Assembly (NCBI RefSeq): GCF_019801215.1
Contig: NZ_JAHVJO010000001.1
Location: 1,178,001-1,242,000, forward strand
From: Fictibacillus nanhaiensis
GTDB taxonomy: Bacteria > Bacillota > Bacilli > Bacillales > Fictibacillaceae
DNA length: 64,000 bases
Reading direction: 5' to 3'
Part shown: piece after piece, positions 18,446 through 27,819 of the stretch
How positions within the stretch are numbered: the stretch's first letter is position 1
How the letters are laid out: each line of letters opens with the position of its first letter
Notes under the pieces: model-generated
Told to the model about the DNA's origin: nothing
Database searches by the model: none
What the model saw: the letters and a program-made list of their open reading frames with translations, nothing else
Made by a program: the position numbers and the translations under genes

Positions 18446-19468
18446 CTATTTCAATTTAAGACCTAACAAGTAATCCGAAACAGCTTCAATTTCCTCATCA
18501 GAAAGGTTAACTTTAGGCATGTTATTCCCTGGTTTAACTTCCTGAGGATCTTTTATCCATTTCACTAAATTTTCTTTGTTATGGTCTAAGATTCCAGCTA
18601 CACGGTCTTTGTCTCCAAAACCAGTTAAGCTCGGTCCAGTGTTACCACCTTCTTGTCCAACTGCGTGACAAGATAGACAGTTCTTAGCAAAGATTTGTTG
18701 TCCGTTTGCATTAGCAGAAGATTTACCGTCTGCAGCTTTATACCCTGCAACCCAGTTTTGATAGTCTTCTTTAGAAACAACTCTAACTTTGAAATCCATT
18801 AGAGCATGTGATGCACCACAAAGCTCTGCGCATTTACCTTTGTAAACAACATCTGTCTTGCTCCCAGTATCAAACCACATATAGTTCTTGTTTTTATCCC
18901 CTGGGTTTGTATCTGTTTTCCCTGCAAGTGACGGTATCCAGAAAGAGTGAATAACATCAGCAGAAGATAGCTCAACATGCACTTTTGTGTTTGCTGGCAA
19001 TACTAATTCTTGAGATGTAATCAGTTCTTCTTTCGGATACTCAAACTCCCACCAATATTGGTGTCCAGTTACCTTAATACTTAGCTCTTGTTTTGAAGCT
19101 GGCTGTGCATCTGCAGAGAATTCAAATGTTCTCATTACAGTTGGTACCGCTAAAATAATTAACAAAAGAATTGGTATAACTGTCCACAATAATTCAAGCA
19201 TGTGGTTTCCTTCCACTTGCTTTGGAGTAGATTCATCGCCTTTTCTCTTTCTAAACTTCACTAATACGAATGCATAAAGAACGAATACTACCACGAGAAC
19301 CAGAATCATAATACTAATTGAAATCAGCATTAGCTGGAACTGTTTGTCAGCAACTTCACCTTGCGGAATTAAAGTTGATAGAGTCGGATCTCCACACCCC
19401 ATCAAAAGAAGAGCCAACATGGCAAATAAGGAAAGCATACGTCCTTTTTGTAGCCATTTTCTCATCAC
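18446..19468 (-). CDS. ctaC: Cytochrome caa3 oxidase subunit II with cytochrome c domain (CtaC)
   Basis: Electron-entry subunit of the caa3 oxidase. The 340-residue protein is a lipoprotein (LLLMGC, Cys25) with two membrane helices (about 48-70 and 90-112), a CuA cupredoxin domain whose ligands are in CAELCGASHALM, and a fused C-terminal cytochrome c with heme site CLSCH. The GTG at 19468 has better spacing to GTGGGG than the ATG right after it. First gene of ctaCDEFG. Confidence 0.96.
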   Translation of the reverse strand: MMRKWLQKGRMLSLFAMLALLLMGCGDPTLSTLIPQGEVADKQFQLMLISISIMILVLVVVFVLYAFVLVKFRKRKGDESTPKQVEGNHMLELLWTVIPILLLIILAVPTVMRTFEFSADAQPASKQELSIKVTGHQYWWEFEYPKEELITSQELVLPANTKVHVELSSADVIHSFWIPSLAGKTDTNPGDKNKNYMWFDTGSKTDVVYKGKCAELCGASHALMDFKVRVVSKEDYQNWVAGYKAADGKSSANANGQQIFAKNCLSCHAVGQEGGNTGPSLTGFGDKDRVAGILDHNKENLVKWIKDPQEVKPGNNMPKVNLSDEEIEAVSDYLLGLKLK

Positions 19469-19526
19469 TACATATACCCCACTTTCTCGTTGTAAACTGT
19501 TTTGACTAAGATCTTCTTTCTATTCA

Positions 19527-19550
19527 ATTCAAATACAAATTTATTTGAAT
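19527..19550. promoter_or_regulatory. Dyad upstream of ctaC (possible operator)
   Basis: Perfect 8-bp arms ATTCAAAT (19527-19534) and ATTTGAAT (19543-19550) lie 60-80 bp upstream of ctaC, where its promoter should be. It has no T run, so it is a poor terminator candidate. Binding factor unknown. Confidence 0.4.
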
Positions 19551-19600
19551 GGAAATAGCTAAATAGCTTTTGAAAGCCCTTTTATGTAAGAGCAATTAGA

Positions 19601-19627
19601 GGAACAGCACGAATAGTGCGCTGTTCC
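19601..19627 (-). other. Intercistronic hairpin between ctaB and ctaC
   Basis: GGAACAGCAC and GTGCGCTGTTCC form an imperfect stem with one bulged base just after the ctaB stop. There is no T run on the minus strand, so it may be an mRNA-stability or partial-termination hairpin. Confidence 0.5.
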
Positions 19628-19639
19628 GGCAAAGTAAGA

Positions 19640-20575
19640 CTATATGTTTACTAATATCATGGCTACGAACATGATGGTTAAGTAGTTCAGTGAATATACG
19701 AACATCATGCGTGCCCATTTCATATCATCTTTCGTTTTTAATCCTGAAAGGGCTAAAATTAACCACCCTGTGCCTAAAACAGCAGCCAAAATTAAATATA
19801 CGATTCCAAAATCAAACAAATATAGTGATACAGGCAGCAGAGCTGCGACATACCAAATCATCTGGCGCTTTGTTATCGCGAATCCAGATACAACTGGAAG
19901 CATCGGTATTCCTGCATTTCGGTAATCTTCACAACGCTTCATGGCAAGTGCCAAGAAATGCGGAGGCTGCCAGAGAAACATGATGAGGAAAAGGATCCAA
20001 GCAACCCAGTGAAGGTTTGCATCGACAGCTGCCCAGCCGATAAGCGGCGGAACTGCACCCGATATTCCTCCAACAACGGTATTAATAGAATGTGTGCGTT
20101 TTAACCACATCGTATAAACAACAACATAAACAAAAAGTCCGATAAGTCCAATAACAGCCGCTGTTAATGTGGTCATTGCCAATAAAATAGTTCCAATTGC
20201 GGATAATATAATACCAACCCATAAAACTTGATTCGCTGATATTCTGCCTGTCACTGTTGGACGCTCAATCGTCCGCTCCATCAATTGATCAATATCTCTA
20301 TCAATGTAGTTATTTAAACAGCATCCCCCAGCAATAACTAAAGCTGCCCCAAGTATACAGAGTACTAATGTCAGTATGTTTTCAGAAAACATGACCTCAT
20401 TATATTTAATGGCCAAGAAAAAACCAGCAAATGTCGTGATTAGATTACTCATTACGATCCCAAGTTTTGCAATAGTCAAAAAGTCTTTCCAGGTGCCTGA
20501 TGGATTTGCTTCTGAAAGCGGTCCAGGTTCCATAACTTTGTTCGCTGCTTCATAAGCAGTTGGTGTTTTGCTCAA
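19640..20575 (-). CDS. ctaB: Protoheme IX farnesyltransferase (heme O synthase)
   Basis: Converts heme B to heme O by adding a hydroxyethylfarnesyl group, in the membrane. The 311-residue UbiA-family enzyme has the prenyl-diphosphate motif [15 protein letters not shown] and the second loop [13 protein letters not shown], with about nine membrane segments. TTG 20575 is placed eight bases after GGAGG; GTG 20584 overlaps that site. Divergent from ctaA, which does the next step. Confidence 0.96.
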   Translation of the reverse strand: MSKTPTAYEAANKVMEPGPLSEANPSGTWKDFLTIAKLGIVMSNLITTFAGFFLAIKYNEVMFSENILTLVLCILGAALVIAGGCCLNNYIDRDIDQLMERTIERPTVTGRISANQVLWVGIILSAIGTILLAMTTLTAAVIGLIGLFVYVVVYTMWLKRTHSINTVVGGISGAVPPLIGWAAVDANLHWVAWILFLIMFLWQPPHFLALAMKRCEDYRNAGIPMLPVVSGFAITKRQMIWYVAALLPVSLYLFDFGIVYLILAAVLGTGWLILALSGLKTKDDMKWARMMFVYSLNYLTIMFVAMILVNI

Positions 20576-20725
20576 CAGATACACCTCCTTTATAGGGTAA
20601 ACTTCTGTTCTACTTCATTCATGATGTTTATGTAAGCCCTCATTCATTCTATATGGGCTTGTGTTTAAAATCAACGGAAAAAAAATGTCTTTATCTGTTC
20701 ACAATATAACAAGTTCATTGTTTTA

Positions 20726-20740
20726 ATCGTATGGTACGAT
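20726..20740. promoter_or_regulatory. Palindrome in the ctaB/ctaA divergent region
   Basis: ATCGTA-TGG-TACGAT, a perfect 6-bp dyad, lies between the divergent heme A genes. Position suggests an operator for ctaB or both genes; the factor is not known. Confidence 0.35.
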
Positions 20741-20810
20741 GGACATAAAGAAAGAAAATGTCCTTTAACATTATAAATCAAAACAAATACTTTGTATACT
20801 TCGACTAATA

Positions 20811-20839
20811 TTGACAACACCCTATATTATTTGTACTAT
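20811..20839 (+). promoter_or_regulatory. Sigma-A type promoter of ctaA
   Basis: TTGACA at 20811-20816, 17-bp spacer, TACTAT at 20834-20839. This predicts a start near 20846 and a leader of about 70 nt. Confidence 0.75.
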
Positions 20840-20916
20840 CAGGCTCCATTGAATACTAGTTGAATTTTTTACAAATTTGTGAAGAGTTAATTATTGATAA
20901 AAAGCAGGTGAATCAA

Positions 20917-21804
20917 ATGAAAAGACTTTATCAAATTCACGCTATACTTACATCCCTTGGAATGCTTCTTGTTTTGCTCATGGGGGCAGTTGTAACAAAA
21001 ACAGATTCTGGTGATGGGTGCGGCAATTCTTGGCCGTTGTGCTATGGCGAGATTCTTCCTACTCAGCCTAAGTTAGAAACGATTATTGAAGTCAGCCATC
21101 GATATGTTTCTGCATGGCTTGGTATATTGGTTATCATTCTAGCGATTTGGGCCTGGCGAAGAGATAAGAACAGAAAAGAAGTCAAAGTACTTGCCGGATC
21201 TGCTGTTTTCTTCATCGTACTGCAAGGGCTTCTAGGGGCTGCTGCCGTTATCTGGAGTCAGTCATCAGCTGTTTTAGCATCGCACTTCGGATTTTCTCTT
21301 GTCTCCTTTGCGAGTGTGTTATTACTTGCGATTCTTTCATTTGAGAATCCGGAAAAACCTTTCACAGCGAAGGTTTCTGCAGGCTTTAAAAAGAACATCT
21401 ATTGGTTATTTGCTTATTTATATGTAGTGGTATATACAGGTGCACTTGTAAGACATACTGGATCAAGTATGGGCTGCGGACCCGATTTTCCTTTATGCAA
21501 TGGTTCAGTCGCAAACTTTTTTGGATCACAAGCAGGTATCCACTTCATGCATCGCATAGCTGCTTTAGTGTTATTTTTATGGATTATATACTCTTGGTAC
21601 CATTCCAGAAAGCACTACCGTAATCAAGTTGTCTTAAACAGGGGCTTTCAATTCGCTCTATTGTTTGTGTTATTACAAGGAGCATCGGGCGCACTAATCG
21701 TTCTGTCTAATTTGAACTTATTCGTTGCATTGTCTCATGGATTAATTATTTCCTTCTTGTTTGGAACCTTAAGCTTTATCGCATTAATCGTATATCGAAA
21801 GTAA
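20917..21804 (+). CDS. ctaA: Heme A synthase
   Basis: Oxidises heme O to heme A for the caa3 oxidase. The 295-residue membrane protein has eight predicted helices in two similar halves. Each half has an extracytoplasmic cysteine pair (GDGCGNSWPLCYG and SSMGCGPDFPLCNG) and heme-binding histidines (VSHRYVSAW, MHRIAALVL, LSHGLIISF). ATG 20917 follows AGGTGA; the longer frame from 20860 lies in the leader. Confidence 0.96.
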   Translation: MKRLYQIHAILTSLGMLLVLLMGAVVTKTDSGDGCGNSWPLCYGEILPTQPKLETIIEVSHRYVSAWLGILVIILAIWAWRRDKNRKEVKVLAGSAVFFIVLQGLLGAAAVIWSQSSAVLASHFGFSLVSFASVLLLAILSFENPEKPFTAKVSAGFKKNIYWLFAYLYVVVYTGALVRHTGSSMGCGPDFPLCNGSVANFFGSQAGIHFMHRIAALVLFLWIIYSWYHSRKHYRNQVVLNRGFQFALLFVLLQGASGALIVLSNLNLFVALSHGLIISFLFGTLSFIALIVYRK

Positions 21805-21808
21805 AGAA

Positions 21809-21847
21809 AAAAAGACCAGCGTGCTTCAAATGCACGTTGGTCTTTTC
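21809..21847. terminator. Terminator between ctaA and pyc
   Basis: AAAAAGACCAGCGTGC pairs with GCACGTTGGTCTTTT (one G-T pair), loop TTCAAAT. Convergent genes end on both sides. Confidence 0.85.
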
Positions 21848-21854
21848 GTTTGCA

Positions 21855-24800
21855 TTATTTTATTAGCTCGATTAATAGGTCTCCTGCACTGATGCTGTCC
21901 CCATTTTGTACAGATAATTCTTTTACTCTTCCGTCAAAAGGAGCCTGTACTGTTGTCTCCATTTTCATTGCTTCTGTAATCATTAAATGGTCACCTTTTT
22001 TCACTTGTTCGCCTGGCTCAACCAAAACTTTGATTACAGTCCCTGGCATACTAGCTCCGATTTGAGATGGATTTGAAGGATCTACCTTTTGTTTTGCAGA
22101 TACTGTTACTTTTGCACTTTCATCAACAATTACAATTTCACGAGATTGTCCGTTCAATTCAAAATACAATACTCGTGACCCATCATTTTGAGCTTCTCCA
22201 ATCGAAACAAGTTTAACAATCAATGTTTTACCTTGCTCGATTTCCACTTCAATTTCCTCACCTAATCTCATTCCATAGAAAAACGTAGGTGTGTCTAATA
22301 CTGAAACATCGCCAAATTGAGTGTACATTTTTTCCCGATCTAAAAACACTTTCGGGTACAGTGCATAAGAAAGTGCATCAAAACTTGTAATCTGACGGTT
22401 AATCTTATGGAAAAGCGTCTCTTTTATATCATTAAAATCTGCTGCTTCCAATAGTTCACCAGGTCTCACTGTCAATGGCTCACGGCCTTTAAGAATAATC
22501 TGCTGTAGCTCTTTTGGGAACCCTTCATAAGGCTGTCCAAGATATCCTTGGAAGAACTCAACAACTGAATCAGGAAAATCAAGTGATTCGCCTCTATCAT
22601 AAACTTCGTCTTCTGTTAAGTTGTTTTGAACCATATAAAGCGCCATGTCACCTACAACTTTAGAAGATGGCGTAACTTTTACTACGTCACCAAACATATC
22701 ATTTACTCTTCGATACATTTGCTTTACTTCATCCCAACGCTCTCCAAGCCCTACTGCTTTTGCTTGCTGCTGAAGATTGCTGAACTGTCCGCCAGGCATT
22801 TCATGTTCATACACTTCAGGATCTGGTGCTGTCATACCGCTTTCAAATCCTGAATAATACTTTCTCACATCTTCCCAATAAGCAGAAAGCTGTTTGGCAT
22901 GGTCGATGTTCAAATCAGGCTGTCTTTCATTCCCTGCTAAAGCATAGTAAAGAGAGTTAGCACTCGGCTGTGATGTTTGACCTGCCATAGCACTTAAAGC
23001 GACATCCACGATATCTACACCTGCTTCCGCTGCTTTAGCATACGTGTAAATGCCGTTACCACTTGTATCATGCGTATGCAGATGAATCGGAATAGTAATT
23101 GCTTCTTTTAAAGCTGAGACAAGATCATAAGCTGCCTGTGGTTTTAAAAGACCAGCCATGTCCTTAATGGCAAGAATATGAGCACCTTCTTGTTCGAGTT
23201 CTTTAGCCAAGTTTACGTAATACTTTAAATCATACTTGGTTCTGTTAGAGTCAAGAATATCACCTGTATAACAGATTGCCGCTTCCGCGATCTTTCCTGT
23301 TTCTCGGACGGCCTTAATAGCAACCTTCATACCCTCTACCCAGTTCAGGCTATCAAAAATTCTAAATACATCTATTCCTGCCATAGCTGATTTTTTCACA
23401 AATTCTTCTATTACATTATCTGGATAATTTTTGTACCCAACTGCGTTTGAAGCTCTTAAGAGCATTTGAAACAGCACATTCGGCGCTTTTTCTCTTAGCT
23501 TCAAGAGACGATCCCAAGGATCTTCATTCAAGAAACGATATGAAACGTCAAAGGTTGCTCCACCCCACATTTCCAGAGAGAAAAGGTCTGGCCACATTCT
23601 CGCAGTAGGTTCAGCGATATGAAGAAGGTCATTCGTTCTCACCCTGGTTGCAAGCAATGATTGATGTCCATCACGGAATGTCGTGTCCGTTAATAAGAGT
23701 TTCTTTTGATTTTTTATCCATTCAGCCACCGCTTCTGGTCCTTCATTGTCTAAGAGCTGTTTTGTGCCGTTTGGAATAGGTTCAGAGTATTTCAGCTTTG
23801 GAATTCGCGGTTTATCAAATAATGGTTTCTCTTGTTTTGCAAGACCAGGAAATCCGTTAATGGTAGTGGACCCAATATATGACAGCATTTTGGTTCCTCT
23901 GTCTTTCCGCTTAGGAAACACAAACAATTCACTGCTTGTATCAATAAAGGAAGTATCATAATTTCCTGATAAAAAATTTTGATGTGTGACTACATTTTCT
24001 AAAAAAGCGATATTCGTCTTAATCCCGCGAATCCGGAACTCTTTTAAATTTCTAAACATTTTAGAAGCAGCCTGTTCATAGCTTAGCGCCCATGTTGATA
24101 GCTTAACAAGCAAAGAATCATAATAAGGGGTTATGATTGCCCCTTGGAAGCCGTTACCAGCATCCAAACGAACTCCAAACCCTCCTCCTGAGCGATAAGC
24201 CATAATCTTTCCGGTATCCGGCATGAATTGATTTGATGGATCTTCTGTCGTTACACGGCATTGGATTGCAAAGCCGTGAGTATAAATATCCTTCTGAAGA
24301 GGAATTCTGAGCTCGCTTCCGTGCAGCAAATGTCCTTGAGCGATTAAAATCTGTGATTGCACAATGTCAATGCCAGTAACCATTTCTGTAATGGTATGTT
24401 CGACCTGTACTCTAGGGTTAACTTCAATAAAATAAAACTCTCCGTTTTGTGTGACGAGGTATTCAACAGTACCTGCATTTAAGTAACCCACATGCTCCAT
24501 GAGCGATACAGCAGATTGACAGATTTCGTGCCTTAGTTCATCCGTCAAAGAAACACTCGGTGCAACTTCTACTACCTTTTGGTGTCTTCTTTGAACGGAG
24601 CAATCCCGCTCATATAAGTGAACAAGATTACCTTCCTGGTCGGCAAGGATCTGAACTTCAATATGTTTTGGTTTCTCAATAAATTTCTCAACATACACTT
24701 CATCTTTTCCAAATGCGGCTTTTGCTTCAGACTTTGCTCGTTCAAAGCTTTCTGCAAGTGAGTTCTCGCTTCTGACGATCCTCATCCCGCGGCCTCCGCC

Positions 24801-25298
24801 ACCCATGGAAGCTTTTATGATAATAGGGAATCCATTTTCATCAGAGAAAGCTTTTACTTCTGCAAGACTATTAACAGGGCCATCACTTCCTGGGATAACA
24901 GGAATGTTCGCATCAATGGCTGCTTGCCTTGCCTTTACTTTATCTCCGAAAATATCGAGATGTCGTTCTTCAGGACCGATAAAAACGATTCCTTCTTCTC
25001 GGCATCGCTGAGCAAACTCTTTGTTTTCTGATAAGAATCCGTACCCTGGATGAATGGCGTCAATATCGTTCTTCTTTGCCACTTCTATTATGCCTTCAAT
25101 ATCTAAATAGGCCTCAATAGGTTTTTTCCCTTCTCCAACCAGATAGGCTTCATCTGCTTTATAACGATGATAGGAACCCGTATCTTCTTTTGAATAAATG
25201 GCTACAGTGCGAATATTCAGCTCTGTACACGCTCTGAAGATCCGGATGGCGATTTCTCCTCGGTTTGCTACTAAGACTTTGCTGATTTTTTTACTCAT
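21855..25298 (-). CDS. pyc: Pyruvate carboxylase
   Basis: Biotin enzyme making oxaloacetate from pyruvate and bicarbonate to refill the TCA cycle. The 1147-residue single-chain form contains an N-terminal biotin carboxylase domain (to about 450, ATP-grasp with KASMGGGGRGMR), the carboxyltransferase domain (about 530-800, LLTDTTFRDGHQSLLATR), a PYC/OadA domain, and a C-terminal biotinyl domain with the biotin lysine in EAMKMET (about K1112). Complete and full length. 22 bp downstream of ftsW; ctaA converges on it. Confidence 0.98.
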   Translation of the reverse strand: MSKKISKVLVANRGEIAIRIFRACTELNIRTVAIYSKEDTGSYHRYKADEAYLVGEGKKPIEAYLDIEGIIEVAKKNDIDAIHPGYGFLSENKEFAQRCREEGIVFIGPEERHLDIFGDKVKARQAAIDANIPVIPGSDGPVNSLAEVKAFSDENGFPIIIKASMGGGGRGMRIVRSENSLAESFERAKSEAKAAFGKDEVYVEKFIEKPKHIEVQILADQEGNLVHLYERDCSVQRRHQKVVEVAPSVSLTDELRHEICQSAVSLMEHVGYLNAGTVEYLVTQNGEFYFIEVNPRVQVEHTITEMVTGIDIVQSQILIAQGHLLHGSELRIPLQKDIYTHGFAIQCRVTTEDPSNQFMPDTGKIMAYRSGGGFGVRLDAGNGFQGAIITPYYDSLLVKLSTWALSYEQAASKMFRNLKEFRIRGIKTNIAFLENVVTHQNFLSGNYDTSFIDTSSELFVFPKRKDRGTKMLSYIGSTTINGFPGLAKQEKPLFDKPRIPKLKYSEPIPNGTKQLLDNEGPEAVAEWIKNQKKLLLTDTTFRDGHQSLLATRVRTNDLLHIAEPTARMWPDLFSLEMWGGATFDVSYRFLNEDPWDRLLKLREKAPNVLFQMLLRASNAVGYKNYPDNVIEEFVKKSAMAGIDVFRIFDSLNWVEGMKVAIKAVRETGKIAEAAICYTGDILDSNRTKYDLKYYVNLAKELEQEGAHILAIKDMAGLLKPQAAYDLVSALKEAITIPIHLHTHDTSGNGIYTYAKAAEAGVDIVDVALSAMAGQTSQPSANSLYYALAGNERQPDLNIDHAKQLSAYWEDVRKYYSGFESGMTAPDPEVYEHEMPGGQFSNLQQQAKAVGLGERWDEVKQMYRRVNDMFGDVVKVTPSSKVVGDMALYMVQNNLTEDEVYDRGESLDFPDSVVEFFQGYLGQPYEGFPKELQQIILKGREPLTVRPGELLEAADFNDIKETLFHKINRQITSFDALSYALYPKVFLDREKMYTQFGDVSVLDTPTFFYGMRLGEEIEVEIEQGKTLIVKLVSIGEAQNDGSRVLYFELNGQSREIVIVDESAKVTVSAKQKVDPSNPSQIGASMPGTVIKVLVEPGEQVKKGDHLMITEAMKMETTVQAPFDGRVKELSVQNGDSISAGDLLIELIK

Positions 25299-25320
25299 AC
25301 AAGTTCCTCTCCTTTTACCG

Positions 25321-26490
25321 TTACGTAATAGCTCTTAATCTTTTATCAGTTACATTCGGTTGTCTGTCAGGTACTTTTTTATTTAATTTAACCTTTGCAG
25401 AAATGTTAATAAGAATCCCCATTGAAGTCAGGAACAACAGGAGTGATGATCCACCATACGAAATAAATGGCAGCGGAACACCTGTGATCGGTAATAATCC
25501 TACTGCCGCCCCTAGATTAACAACGGTTTGAATTCCGATCATGCCCGATATTCCAAACGCTAAAAGACTCGCATATGTATCATTGCTCTGCATACCAATC
25601 CAGAAACCCTTTAATACGATATACCCTAATAGCGCAATGATTAACAGAACGCCAACGAATCCAAGTTCTTCTGAGATAATCGCAATAATAAAATCGGTAT
25701 GAGGTTCAGGCAGAAAGCCATACTTTTGAATACTCTCTCCAAGACCTGAACCGGTCATCCCACCAGCGGCTATTGAAATGTATCCATTCACTAGCTGATA
25801 CCCGTCACCGCTTGGATCTTTAAACGGTTCGTATGCTGCATCAAAACGGGATAACTGCTCTTCGCTTAGTTGAAAGAACAAAGCGACACCTACGATACTT
25901 GCTAACGCAGCCATTGAAAAGATGTGTTTAAATCTAATCCCTGAACAAAAAAGAATAATTCCTGCCACTCCTGCTACGATTATGCCTGTCCCTAAATCAG
26001 GCTGCATGAGAATCAGCAGAAACATGACAGCAAATATACTTAGCGGTGGAATGATCCCTTTTTTAAAGTCATGCATCTTTCCTTGTTTTTTCGAGTAGAT
26101 GGCCGCTAGATAGATGGTAAGTGTTAATTTGATGAACTCAGCTGGCTGAATTCCTATCGGTCCTATGTAAAGCCAACTTTTTGCATTATTTACTTCTCGC
26201 CCAAACACTAATACTGCTATTAGCACTCCTATAGAAATTAACACGATCGGCATCATTAATTTTTTATAAATTTGAACATTAAACCTCATTGTAAAATACA
26301 TGAGAAAAAGTCCGGCAAGTAAAAAAATGAGCTGTCTGACGAAGAAAAAACTGCTGCTGTATTCATATTTGTTTATCGTTACCCCTATACTTGCACTGTA
26401 GATCATGACTAAACCAATACTGCACAACAAAAGCACGGCTACAAGCAGAGAATAGTCATAGGGTCTTACTGCTTTTTTCACGTTTTTCAC
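25321..26490 (-). CDS. ftsW: Septal peptidoglycan polymerase FtsW
   Basis: SEDS-family glycosyltransferase working with a class B PBP in septal cell wall synthesis. The 389-residue protein has ten predicted membrane segments and the family stretches EFIKLTLTIYLA, LVNGYISIAAGGMTGSGLG, LPEPHTDFIIAIISEELG and GVPLPFISYGGSS. FtsW rather than RodA is chosen by its place next to pyc and ylaN, as in B. subtilis. Start GTG 26490 with AGAGGAG. Confidence 0.93.
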   Translation of the reverse strand: MKNVKKAVRPYDYSLLVAVLLLCSIGLVMIYSASIGVTINKYEYSSSFFFVRQLIFLLAGLFLMYFTMRFNVQIYKKLMMPIVLISIGVLIAVLVFGREVNNAKSWLYIGPIGIQPAEFIKLTLTIYLAAIYSKKQGKMHDFKKGIIPPLSIFAVMFLLILMQPDLGTGIIVAGVAGIILFCSGIRFKHIFSMAALASIVGVALFFQLSEEQLSRFDAAYEPFKDPSGDGYQLVNGYISIAAGGMTGSGLGESIQKYGFLPEPHTDFIIAIISEELGFVGVLLIIALLGYIVLKGFWIGMQSNDTYASLLAFGISGMIGIQTVVNLGAAVGLLPITGVPLPFISYGGSSLLLFLTSMGILINISAKVKLNKKVPDRQPNVTDKRLRAIT

Positions 26491-26647
26491 ATTTCTCCTC
26501 TCGTTAGAATTTTTATGTACTCTTTATAATTATTAGATATTGTATCATAGAAAACCTTTTTCTTCGTCTTTCATTACATACGTTTTGCCTGATCATACTA
26601 ATTCGTACCCTGTTATTGCTTTCTGATAAAAATGTGAATAAAGACAT

Positions 26648-26688
26648 AAATAAAAAAATCCAGCCCAAATTATTTTCGGACTGGCTGT
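26648..26688 (-). terminator. Terminator of ylaN
   Basis: On the minus strand AGCCAGTCC/GGGCTGG with an AT-rich loop is followed by seven T. It lies directly after the ylaN stop codon. Confidence 0.72.
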
Positions 26689-26691
26689 GCT

Positions 26692-26973
26692 TTACTTTTT
26701 CAACGATGCATCGTGTAATGAGGTTAATTGCTTTTCAAGCGATTCTAATAATTGTTTTCCCGCTTCCTCATCAACAAGGTTTAAGCGAACTGCAAAATCT
26801 ATTTCACGGGATAAACCGAACATTTGCGTATCCAATACTTCCTCATAGAGGGGACATTGTGGCATTGTTAAGTTTTCCATTTGAACTTCAATTAATTTCA
26901 GGATTTTATCTGCATCTGCTTTTAAGAGTTCAAATGCCCTTTCCCGATGTCCTGTTGCCATCTCAGCTGACAA
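26692..26973 (-). CDS. ylaN: YlaN family protein
   Basis: Small helical cytoplasmic protein of 93 residues, highly conserved in Bacilli. Work in S. aureus and B. subtilis describes it as an Fe(II)-binding protein that interacts with Fur and matters under iron limitation. Recognised from [20 protein letters not shown] and [28 protein letters not shown] 26973 is supported by GGAGGG with a 7-bp gap, better than the internal ATG. Confidence 0.9.
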   Translation of the reverse strand: MSAEMATGHRERAFELLKADADKILKLIEVQMENLTMPQCPLYEEVLDTQMFGLSREIDFAVRLNLVDEEAGKQLLESLEKQLTSLHDASLKK

Positions 26974-27104
26974 TGATCATCCCTCCGTTCGAACGAATTT
27001 CTACCTTTAAATATAAAGGTTTAAATTAAAAAAATCAACATATTACAGTATTCAGATAATCGTGCTATGCTTTTACTAGTGTTTTAAAATTTAAGGAGGT
27101 TCAT

Positions 27105-27602
27105 ATGGAATTTATTGTTGCTCTGAACGGGAAAGTAAACTATCCCTTAACTTTAGATCCTGGAGTCTGGATTTTTGATGAAAGAAAAGAAGATCTTACA
27201 AAATTGTTTGACATAAAAGAAGATACAGAAAGCGAACAGGAGAAGTATTTAAAAGACGTTTCGGCCCATTGGGATAGAGAACTGCAAGAAGGTGCTATAC
27301 CTCCTTCTGAAAAAGTAAAGCCGAAAACGACTTTAAAAGAAACACTCCTCACCAGTTCGTTTGCCATATCTCTATCTTATTTTATCTATAATGCACAACC
27401 GTTCCCAAACGCAGAAAGCGTGTTAATTCAAACAGGAGACGGCGATGTTGAGATCACGATTGAGGAAGCTCAAAAAGGTTATCTTGCCTTTTCTAATAAC
27501 GGGAAACCTTTAAAAGACGATGGCCCAGTACATTTTTATTTTGGTGATGGAAGAAACAAAGAAAATCCGATTAAACATATAACAGCAATCACCATTCAAT
27601 AG
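27105..27602 (+). CDS. Conserved hypothetical protein (YlaL position)
   Basis: The 165-residue soluble protein has no recognised domain. It starts at ATG 27105 after AAGGAGG, begins MEFIVALNGKVNYPLTLDPG, has an acidic linker (about 30-55) and ends in a beta-rich half. Its place between ylaN and phoH corresponds to ylaL in B. subtilis; identity is inferred from order only. The neighbour ylaM (glutaminase in B. subtilis) is missing here. Confidence 0.78.
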   Translation: MEFIVALNGKVNYPLTLDPGVWIFDERKEDLTKLFDIKEDTESEQEKYLKDVSAHWDRELQEGAIPPSEKVKPKTTLKETLLTSSFAISLSYFIYNAQPFPNAESVLIQTGDGDVEITIEEAQKGYLAFSNNGKPLKDDGPVHFYFGDGRNKENPIKHITAITIQ

Positions 27603-27614
27603 ACCTCGTTTTAT

Positions 27615-27656
27615 TTTAGAATGACTCCAAATCGTCCATTGGTGTCATTCTTTTTA
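27615..27656 (+). terminator. Terminator after the ylaL-position gene
   Basis: GAATGACTCCAAAT/ATTGGTGTCATTC stem followed by CTTTTTATG. One mismatch in the stem. Confidence 0.7.
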
Positions 27657-27678
27657 TGTTTTCTCTTTTTTTAAACAC

Positions 27679-27792
27679 GTTGATTGGAGTGCAAGGCGCG
27701 AGACTCCTGCAAATGCATCTGGACAGGTGCTGGCCGCATAGCAAACTCACGGCCCGCCCCGCGGAAAGTGACTCCTGGAGCGGACATTAACC
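27679..27792. repeat. Degenerate Bacillaceae interspersed repeat (GC-rich, about 114 bp)
   Basis: A GC-rich island in an AT-rich gap reads GTTGATTGGAGTGCAAGGCG at its left, contains CTCACGGCCCGCCCCGCGGAA and ends CTGGAGCGGACATTAACC. Ends are imperfect inverted repeats (GTTGATTGG and the complement of GGACATTAAC). I recognise this pattern as a repeat found in many copies in Bacillaceae genomes; this copy looks decayed. It carries no ORF and lies between the ylaL-position gene and phoH. Confidence 0.7.
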
Positions 27793-27819
27793 GCTAACTC
27801 TCGAAGAATTAGATGGATT

